A stretch of 10,572 nt of DNA, taken from Alphaproteobacteria bacterium (GTDB taxonomy: Bacteria > Pseudomonadota > Alphaproteobacteria > Micavibrionales > UBA2020). Positions 1 through 5,862 of the stretch are shown piece after piece. The position numbers were made by a program, and so were the translations under genes. Where the stretch lies: the NCBI GenBank assembly GCA_020853455.1, contig JADYYV010000316.1:1-10572 (forward strand), given 5' to 3'. Numbering within the stretch: position 1 is the stretch's first letter; the number at the start of each line of letters is the position of its first letter. The notes below the pieces were generated by a model. That model was not told the DNA's origin. It saw nothing but the letters and a program-made list of their open reading frames with translations, and searched no databases.

Positions 1-461
1 AGCAATATACCCAGCCAGAAATGCGGCAGTGAAATTCCGGCAAGGCAGAACAGGTTGATCGCCCTGTCCGACCAGCCGCCGATATGCCGCGCGGCATGAA
101 CGCCCATCGGCAGGGCGAAGATGATTGTGATAAACAGCGATATGCCCAGCAGCAGGCCCGTGTTCACGAAACGCGGCCACAATACCTCCAGCACCGGCAT
201 GTTATACAGGCGGCTATATCCAAGATCCCCCTGCAGCGCCGCCGCCAGCCAGCGGCCGTATCGCACGGGCAGCGGCTGGTCGAGGCCGTACAGGGCGCGC
301 AGCCTTGCCGCGTCTTCGGGCGTAAAATGCGGGTTGCCGGCGGCCATCAGATCGATCGGGTCGCCCGGCATCAGCCCGATCAGCATATAAACAAGGAAAG
401 ACACGGCCAGCAGCGTCAGCAGCGCCTGCAACAGGCGGTTCAGGGCAAAGGCAGGGTTCAT
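1..461 (-). CDS. ABC dipeptide/oligopeptide transporter permease, DppB/OppB type (N-terminal part, runs off the left edge)
   Basis: Inner-membrane channel subunit of a peptide-type ABC importer, which forms a heterodimeric pore with a DppC-type partner that would lie beyond the window edge. About 153 residues are visible. They start MNPAFALNRLLQALLTLLAV, a first membrane helix, followed by the family-typical LMPGDPIDL motif and a periplasmic segment containing ALYGLDQPLPVRYGRWL and GDLGYS. A second hydrophobic segment (LLLGISLFITIIFALPMGV) and the sequence GISLPHFWLGILL at the edge match the DppB/OppB pattern. The ATG overlaps the TGA of the preceding 309-residue gene as ATGA at 458-461, and no strong Shine-Dalgarno sequence precedes it, so translation is probably coupled. 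Family is clear; substrate is not. Nickel and glutathione permeases share this fold, but the partner binding protein looks peptide-like. Confidence 0.93.
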   Translation of the reverse strand, partial: MNPAFALNRLLQALLTLLAVSFLVYMLIGLMPGDPIDLMAAGNPHFTPEDAARLRALYGLDQPLPVRYGRWLAAALQGDLGYSRLYNMPVLEVLWPRFVNTGLLLGISLFITIIFALPMGVHAARHIGGWSDRAINLFCLAGISLPHFWLGIL

Positions 462-1387
462 TTCTTGATCGAATTAACCTCGGCGATGCAGTCGCTTTTT
501 GTCGTTTCATCCGACAGCCCGTTGCACAGCTTCATCATGCATTCTTTTTTCTTTTTCACGTTGCCCAGCTTTTCGCAGGTCACCGCCGCCTTTTGCAGGT
601 CTTTCGTTTCATCAACGGCCAGGCTGCCTTCCATCTGGCGCAACCTGTATTCGGTCATATAACGCAGCGTATAGCGGATATCCGCCCAGCGGTCGGGACG
701 GACGGAAACGAATTTCCCGCCTTCCATCGCGCGCAGCGGTTCGCACAGGTCTTCGGGCAGGTTGTCGGCCGGATATTTGGCATCCAGCGCCAATACGCGC
801 TTCAGGCTTTTTACGACGGTGAACTTGTCCATTTCCTCGTCCTGCGGGAATTCGGGATGCGGCACCAGCCCCAGCACGCTGCCGACGTTATCGACCGCAA
901 GGCCCGATCCGCAGCGCAGCGCGTCGAAGCGTGCGCGATAGCGGCCGAACTGCCACCAGAACAGCGCCTCGTCCGTCTTGCCGATCTGGTCGAGCCGCGA
1001 CGAATAGAACAGGAAGGTAAAGGTGCTCATGCGCGCGGTATAGGGCATCAGCACTTCGATGGTTTTTTCGATTTCCGACGCCGGACGCATCGTGACCATC
1101 TTGTAGAGCTTTTCAGGCTTATAAACCTGGTTCAGGTAATAATCCGCCTTTTCCGGCAGCGCCGTCACCGGCAGGCTCCGCACATATTTCGTCTGCACCC
1201 AGGTGAAGGCCGAAGGGGCAAGGAAAGACACATAAGCGATAAAGAAGCACACACCGACCGCGCGCAGGGCGAATTTGGCCGACCGGAATTCCCAGCCGCC
1301 GCTATCGTCCTTGGTTTCTTCTGGCTGCGGCGCGGGCGCGACGGGCTTTACGGCGGGCGTCGGTTTTGGCGGTTTCTTGCGGCTCAT
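458..1387 (-). CDS. Unrecognised membrane-anchored protein inside the peptide-transporter operon
   Basis: I do not recognise this 309-residue protein. It has a Lys/Pro-rich N-terminus (residues 1-30), one hydrophobic segment at about 39-61, and a soluble C-terminal region of about 245 residues that the positive-inside rule puts in the periplasm. The soluble part holds six cysteines (159, 215, 271, 283, 288, 300), enough for disulfides, and an aromatic stretch ALFWWQFGRYRARF at 141-154. The last 40 residues are Lys- and Cys-rich. The start codon overlaps the binding-protein stop as ATGA at 1384-1387 and has a GGAG ribosome site 9 bases upstream; its own stop overlaps the permease start. Standard peptide transporters have no gene here, so it may be an accessory or docking subunit, but that is inference from position only. 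Confidence 0.85.
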   Translation of the reverse strand: MSRKKPPKPTPAVKPVAPAPQPEETKDDSGGWEFRSAKFALRAVGVCFFIAYVSFLAPSAFTWVQTKYVRSLPVTALPEKADYYLNQVYKPEKLYKMVTMRPASEIEKTIEVLMPYTARMSTFTFLFYSSRLDQIGKTDEALFWWQFGRYRARFDALRCGSGLAVDNVGSVLGLVPHPEFPQDEEMDKFTVVKSLKRVLALDAKYPADNLPEDLCEPLRAMEGGKFVSVRPDRWADIRYTLRYMTEYRLRQMEGSLAVDETKDLQKAAVTCEKLGNVKKKKECMMKLCNGLSDETTKSDCIAEVNSIKK

Positions 1388-3057
1388 GGCGCGGCGCTCC
1401 AGTCTTCAATCCAGAGAGTTGACGGGTTCAGGTGTCCCGTGGGGGTCACGCCCTTCAGCCAGACGGGCGTGAAATAGCTGTCGGCACGGTAATAAAGCGG
1501 CAGGGCGGGCAGTTCATCCGCATACATTTTTTGCAGGTCATGCCACAGCGCCAGGTTTTTATCGGGCGCACAGACGGTGTCGAGGTCGTCGATCACTTTG
1601 TCCATTTTCGGGTTCTTATATCCCGTGTAATTCTGCCCTGCCCAGTTGTTTTCCTTGGCCGGCACCATGCTAGAATAGAGCGTGGTTTTCGGGATCGACT
1701 GCGGCGCGCTCATCCAGGCATACATCGCACCGCCCGTGAATTTGCGCTCGCGCATCGTATCGCCGAACAGCACGCGCGCGGGCTGCAGGTCGATTTTTAC
1801 CTCGATACCGGCTTTTTTCAAATCCGACTGCACGGCCTGCGCAATCGTTTCGCGGGTGCGGTTGCCGGCGGTAGTCGCCAGCGAAATGACCAGTTTTTTG
1901 CCGTCTGCGCCATAACGGAAACCGTCATCCTTTTTCGTGAAACCCGCAGCATCCAGCAATTCGCCCGCTTTTTTCAGGTCATAGGGGTATTGCGCGACAT
2001 CGGCGGTATAGACGGTGTCCTGCGGGTTCATGTTGGTCAGCGCAACCGGCTGCTTGCCGCCGAACAGCTGTTGGCTGATGCCCGCGCGGTCGGTCGCATA
2101 CAGCAAAGCCTGCCGCACGCGAATATCGTTGAACGGCGCGCGGTCGACGGGCAGGTCGATATGTTCATAGGTCAGGCTGGGCTTGTAGGTGACGTTGAAC
2201 TTGCCGGGGCGGGTCGCGTTCAGGCGTTTTTCAAAAACCAGCGCCTCGTCCAGCATCACGCCCAGCTCGCCCGGAATATAATCGACATCACCCGCCAGCA
2301 AGTTCGCCTGCAGGGCGGTGGAATTATCGATCGTGCGCCATGTGATTTTGTCGAACCAAGGCGCGGTGCCTTTCCATTGCGGGTTTTTCTCCATCGCAAT
2401 CGATGCGCCCGATTCAACCCTGGCGATTTTATAAGGCCCCAGCCACAAACCCGCATTCGTGCTGTCGGTGTTATACAGCGTGCGGTTTTTATAGGTTTCG
2501 GGGTCTTTTTCGAAAATTTTACGTTCCAGATGTTCCGGCAGCGGGTAAAAATCGCCGATATGGGCGAAGTCGCATTTTTCCTTCGCGTAATGGATCGTGA
2601 AGCTGTGTGCGTCATCCGCCGTCACGTTCACGATATCCTTGGTAAAAAATTCCCCGTTGCCGACGCCTGATTTCGGGTGCTTGGCGACCTCATAGGCGAA
2701 AAGGATGTCCTTGGTCGTCACAGCCGTGCCGTCGCCCCAGAACAGGTTGTCTTTCAGGGTATAGGTGGCGGCGATGCCGGTGCCTTCGGGCGATCTTTCC
2801 TTCTGCGCGCGCCCGTTTTCATAAGTTGGAAGTTCGGTGCAGAGCATGCAATGCGGCTTCCAGTCGGGGCCGTTCACGGTCACGGGGCGCGTCGTGCCGC
2901 CCAGTACCATGCTCTTGGCGACCATCTCGTCGAAATAAGGGTTCAGCGTCGACGGGTATTGCGATATGCCGATCTTCAGCGTTTTATGCTCCTCCGCGCG
3001 GGCGGAAGCGGCGGCGGTGACGGCGGCGATGACCAGAAAAACTTTTGCTATTTTCAT
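1384..3057 (-). CDS. Periplasmic solute-binding protein, family 5 (DppA/OppA-like)
   Basis: Captures peptides or similar solutes in the periplasm and delivers them to the permease encoded downstream. The chosen ATG at 3055-3057 gives 557 residues, opening with a signal peptide (MKIAKVFLVIAAVTAAASARA) and probable cleavage after residue 21. The frame stays open upstream to a GTG at 3112-3114, but that start would bury the signal peptide. Family-5 hallmarks include the early ISQYPSTLNPYF, FWGDGTAVTTKDILFAYE near 106-123, a central FNDIRVRQALLYATDR segment and the C-terminal LPALPLYYR. There is no lipobox cysteine, so it should be soluble. A CxxC pair (Cys70, Cys73) is unusual. No convincing Shine-Dalgarno sequence precedes the start. 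Substrate cannot be read from sequence; dipeptides are favoured by the DppB-like partner and the nearby dipeptidase. Confidence 0.93.
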   Translation of the reverse strand: MKIAKVFLVIAAVTAAASARAEEHKTLKIGISQYPSTLNPYFDEMVAKSMVLGGTTRPVTVNGPDWKPHCMLCTELPTYENGRAQKERSPEGTGIAATYTLKDNLFWGDGTAVTTKDILFAYEVAKHPKSGVGNGEFFTKDIVNVTADDAHSFTIHYAKEKCDFAHIGDFYPLPEHLERKIFEKDPETYKNRTLYNTDSTNAGLWLGPYKIARVESGASIAMEKNPQWKGTAPWFDKITWRTIDNSTALQANLLAGDVDYIPGELGVMLDEALVFEKRLNATRPGKFNVTYKPSLTYEHIDLPVDRAPFNDIRVRQALLYATDRAGISQQLFGGKQPVALTNMNPQDTVYTADVAQYPYDLKKAGELLDAAGFTKKDDGFRYGADGKKLVISLATTAGNRTRETIAQAVQSDLKKAGIEVKIDLQPARVLFGDTMRERKFTGGAMYAWMSAPQSIPKTTLYSSMVPAKENNWAGQNYTGYKNPKMDKVIDDLDTVCAPDKNLALWHDLQKMYADELPALPLYYRADSYFTPVWLKGVTPTGHLNPSTLWIEDWSAAP

Positions 3058-3131
3058 GCGCTTAGCGTTGAATATAATCCGGCTGAAGGTTGTATCCGAA
3101 AACTGAACACTCACTATATGCGAGCCGTTTT
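3058..3131. promoter_or_regulatory. Divergent intergenic region between the transporter and TPP-enzyme operons
   Basis: These 74 bases separate two head-to-head operons and must hold both promoters unless transcription starts inside the genes. The plus strand carries an exact TATAAT at 3073-3078, and the same AT-rich block reads TATATT on the minus strand (plus positions 3071-3076). No good -35 box lies at 16-18 bases on either side, so a factor-dependent promoter or an alternative sigma factor is possible. The position is seen; the promoter role is inferred. Confidence 0.35.
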
Positions 3132-3533
3132 ATGACCCCAAAGATTTTAACAATACTCTACATCTTTGTCGCCGGTGGCGTGATGACTTTCTTCATCGCG
3201 CTCCCGCTGCTGCCGTTCTGGAAAGTCTGGAAACGACTGAAAACGCACCATTGGGATTTGTGGATGGCCAAGGGCCCGTTCGACCTGTGGAACCTGACCT
3301 CGCACCCCGAGCTCGTGCGCGGCTTCCTCGATGTCGTCGCCCTCGCCGACAAGGATGAAAATCTGGTCAAGGCCGACCCGCACCTGATCAAATGGACGAA
3401 AATCGCCCGCGAAGTATGGAAGATGATGCCGCGCAGCTTTATGGCGCAACTCGGTACGGCGCTCGTGTTCCTTTATTTCGTCTGGTTCTTCACAAGCTCC
3501 ATCGTGGGCGCAATTTACAGCGTGGCGCATTGA
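3132..3533 (+). CDS. Small two-helix membrane protein, function unknown
   Basis: This 133-residue protein has no family that I recognise. It has a hydrophobic segment at about 5-27 (ILTILYIFVAGGVMTFFIAL) and another at about 103-127 (MAQLGTALVFLYFVWFF). Between them is a polar loop of about 75 residues rich in Lys and Trp (KVWKRLKTHHWDLWMAKGPF). The basic loop predicts a cytoplasmic hairpin with both ends outside. The ATG at 3132 is chosen because it directly precedes the first helix; an in-frame TTG at 3090 would lie inside the promoter region. No clear ribosome site is seen, only a weak GCGAG. It ends two bases before the TPP-enzyme start, so the two are almost certainly co-transcribed. It could anchor or regulate the enzyme, but this is a guess from position. 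Confidence 0.82.
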   Translation: MTPKILTILYIFVAGGVMTFFIALPLLPFWKVWKRLKTHHWDLWMAKGPFDLWNLTSHPELVRGFLDVVALADKDENLVKADPHLIKWTKIAREVWKMMPRSFMAQLGTALVFLYFVWFFTSSIVGAIYSVAH

Positions 3534-3535
3534 TC

Positions 3536-5185
3536 ATGAAACAACGCAGCGGCGGCAATATCCTGATTGAATCGCTTCGCGCGCATGGCGTGAAGAAAAT
3601 TTTCTGCGTTCCGGGCGAGAGTTATCTTGATGCGCTCGACGCGCTGCATGGCGAAGATGCCATGCGCGTCATCACCTGCCGCCAGGAAGGCGGCGCGGCG
3701 TTTATGGCTGAGGCCTATGGCAAGCTGACCGGACAGCCCGGCATCTGCTTCGTCACCCGCGGCCCCGGCGCCTGCAACGCCTCCATCGGCCTGCATACAG
3801 CCATGCAGGATTCAACGCCGTTCATCCTGCTGGTCGGGCAGGTCGGGCGCGAGATGATGGGGCGTGAAGCGTTTCAGGAAGTCGATTACCGCCTGATGTT
3901 CCAGCCCCCCATCGCCAAATGGGCGGTACAGATCGAAAAGGCCGCCGATATCCCGCGCGTGATGAAGGAAGCGTTCGAGGCGGCGACCACCGGCCGCCCC
4001 GGCCCCGTGGTCGTCGCGCTGCCCGAAGACATGCTGTGCGAGGATTCCGATGCGCCCGTGATTTATCCGGCCGCGCCCACGCATTTCGCGCCCAAGCATG
4101 CCGATATCGAAAAACTGAAGTCGATATTGCAAGAAGCAAAAAAACCGCTGGTTATCGTGGGCGGCGGCAGCTGGACAGATACCTCCATCGCGCAATTCGA
4201 AAAATTCGCAGCCGCATCGAAACTGCCTGTTATCGCAGGCTTCCGCCGTCAGGACGCGTTCCACAACAGTCACGAATGTTATGCAGGCGTACTGGGCACC
4301 ACCATCGATCCGGAACTGTTGAAGCGGGTCGAGGAAGCCGATGTTATCATCGCTGTCGGCACGCGCCTTGGCGAGATTTTGACGCAGAGCTATACGATCA
4401 TCACATCGCCCGTCCCGAAACAGCGTCTGGTGCATGTCTATCCCGATGCGTCGGAGCTGAACAAGGTTTATAAGGCCGAACTCGCGATCCATTCCAGCGT
4501 CGGCGAATTCGCCAAGGCGCTCGAAAATGTCACCATCAGCGGCGACTGGGCAGAATGGACGAAAAACCTCAATACGCGTTATCGCAGCTGGTCGACGGTG
4601 AAAAGCCGCGACAAATTTACAGTCGATCTGGACGGCGTGATCGAAGACATCATCAATACGCTGCCCGAAGACGCCATCATCACGACCGATGCCGGAAATT
4701 TCAGCGGCTGGCCGCAGCGCTTTGTGCGCTATGACCGCCCCATGCGCCTGCTGGCACCCACCTCCGGCGCGATGGGCTATGGCGCGCCGTCGGCGGTTGC
4801 CGCCAGCCTTGCCTTCCCCGACCGCGTGGTCGTGGGCTTCATGGGCGATGGCGGCTTCATGATGACGGGGCAGGAAATCGCCACCGCCATGCATGAAGGC
4901 GCGCACCCGATCTGGCTGGTGTTCAACAACGGCATGTACGGCACGATCCGCATGCACCAGGAAAAACACTATCCCGGCCGAAAATCGGCGACCGATCTTA
5001 CCAACCCCGATTTCGCGGCGCTGGCGCGTTCCTACGGCGCGGCGGGTGTGACGGTGGAAAAGACCGCCGATTTCCTGCCCGCGTTCAAGGCGGCGATTGC
5101 GTCGAAAAAACCGACGCTGATCGAGGTAAAAATGGATCCGCAGCAGATCACGACGGCCAAAAAACTGTCGGAAATCGCCGGATAA
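3536..5185 (+). CDS. Thiamine pyrophosphate-dependent enzyme, acetolactate synthase-like
   Basis: A 549-residue TPP enzyme with the usual three domains: N-terminal pyrimidine-binding (about 1-170), central (about 188-350) and C-terminal pyrophosphate-binding (about 365-549). The cofactor-activating glutamate is Glu51 in CRQEGGAAF. The metal/TPP motif starts at GDG 437-439 (GFMGDGGFMMTG) and ends at Asn464-Asn465 (LVFNNGMYG). Full length is preserved. The central domain reads GTRLGEILTQSY where I expect an RFDDR-type segment in classical acetohydroxyacid synthase, and no regulatory small subunit is adjacent. It is therefore more likely one of the many uncharacterised acetolactate-synthase paralogues than the branched-chain amino acid enzyme. 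Likely substrates are 2-oxo acids such as pyruvate (inference). The ATG at 3536 starts two bases after the preceding stop, and its TAA shares one base with the next start (TAATG). Confidence 0.9.
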   Translation: MKQRSGGNILIESLRAHGVKKIFCVPGESYLDALDALHGEDAMRVITCRQEGGAAFMAEAYGKLTGQPGICFVTRGPGACNASIGLHTAMQDSTPFILLVGQVGREMMGREAFQEVDYRLMFQPPIAKWAVQIEKAADIPRVMKEAFEAATTGRPGPVVVALPEDMLCEDSDAPVIYPAAPTHFAPKHADIEKLKSILQEAKKPLVIVGGGSWTDTSIAQFEKFAAASKLPVIAGFRRQDAFHNSHECYAGVLGTTIDPELLKRVEEADVIIAVGTRLGEILTQSYTIITSPVPKQRLVHVYPDASELNKVYKAELAIHSSVGEFAKALENVTISGDWAEWTKNLNTRYRSWSTVKSRDKFTVDLDGVIEDIINTLPEDAIITTDAGNFSGWPQRFVRYDRPMRLLAPTSGAMGYGAPSAVAASLAFPDRVVVGFMGDGGFMMTGQEIATAMHEGAHPIWLVFNNGMYGTIRMHQEKHYPGRKSATDLTNPDFAALARSYGAAGVTVEKTADFLPAFKAAIASKKPTLIEVKMDPQQITTAKKLSEIAG

Positions 5186-5862
5186 TGTCGGAACTGACGA
5201 AAATCCATCCGGCCGATCTTGTCGATCTGGGCAGTTTTACCGCAAGCCATCCGGTGAAGATCGACGTCGTCTATGCGCAGCCGCAGCATCCCGATAATAT
5301 TTTCAAGGCGGGTATTTACCGGCCGGAAGCGAAAATGTGGTGCCACCGCGAACTCGCGCCTATCATCCTGCGCGCGGCCGATATCTGCTTTGAAAAAAGC
5401 GGGTATATTTTTGAATTAAAGGACTGCCTGCGCACGATCGAAGCACAGGGGCTGATGGCGCAAACCGATATCGTGAAGGCCAATCCGCATTGGCTGCAGG
5501 AACCCAACCGCCTGCTGTCGCCGCCCGGCAAAGGCGGCCATCCGCGCGGCATGGCGATCGATATTATCCTGCTGACCGAAAACGGCGATCAGGTCGATAT
5601 GGGCACATCTTTTGACCACCTCACGAGCGATCCTGCGAATAACCCCGCCGCCCGCAGCTACACGAAACTGTCGCCCGCCGTGCTGGGCCATCGCAAGCTT
5701 CTGGAAGATTCGATGGTCGCGGCCGCGAAGGATGCGGGGCGTGAAATCCTGCCCCTGCCGCAGGAATGGTGGGATTTCCGCTTTATGCCGGCCTATGCGA
5801 ATACATTCGAGCCTGTCAGCGATAAACTGCTGCCGGCCGATATGCGCGTGACCGGGGTTTAA
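5185..5862 (+). CDS. Peptidase M15D-like protein, D-Ala-D-Ala dipeptidase (VanX/DdpX) family, variant active site
   Basis: VanX/DdpX enzymes are zinc dipeptidases that split D-Ala-D-Ala. This 225-residue protein has the family size and no signal peptide, so it should be cytoplasmic. The zinc motif HPRGMAID (His119, Asp126) has the spacing of VanX His116/Asp123, followed by MGTSFDHL (VanX MGSRFDFM). Arg83 in DCLRT sits where VanX has DGYRP. The catalytic Glu194 lies in EWWDF, but VanX has EWWH, so Asp197 replaces the third zinc-binding His. The enzyme may bind zinc through Asp, use another metal or substrate, or be impaired. The start overlaps the TPP-enzyme stop (TAATG), implying co-translation. 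The stop overlaps the convergent mnmC stop. Family assignment is firm; D-Ala-D-Ala specificity is not. Confidence 0.87.
   Translation: MSELTKIHPADLVDLGSFTASHPVKIDVVYAQPQHPDNIFKAGIYRPEAKMWCHRELAPIILRAADICFEKSGYIFELKDCLRTIEAQGLMAQTDIVKANPHWLQEPNRLLSPPGKGGHPRGMAIDIILLTENGDQVDMGTSFDHLTSDPANNPAARSYTKLSPAVLGHRKLLEDSMVAAAKDAGREILPLPQEWWDFRFMPAYANTFEPVSDKLLPADMRVTGV

Noticed and set aside
593..1477. Long open frame on the plus strand (294 codons) opposite the 309-residue gene
   Set aside because: It is the antisense shadow of a gene with proper start, ribosome site and ATGA overlaps. Its translation is rich in Arg, His and Gln with no recognisable domain.
1432..2670. 412-codon plus-strand open frame opposite the binding protein
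   Set aside because: The minus strand encodes an unmistakable family-5 binding protein with signal peptide; the plus frame has antisense-like composition and no motif.
3392..3535. N-terminal extension of the TPP enzyme
   Set aside because: This frame stays open upstream but overlaps the 133-residue gene and lies before the normal family start MKQRSGGNILIESL, so the ATG at 3536 is preferred.
3812..4969. 385-codon minus-strand open frame opposite the TPP enzyme
   Set aside because: The plus strand encodes the full TPP enzyme with its cofactor motifs. The minus frame is the usual GC-rich codon shadow.
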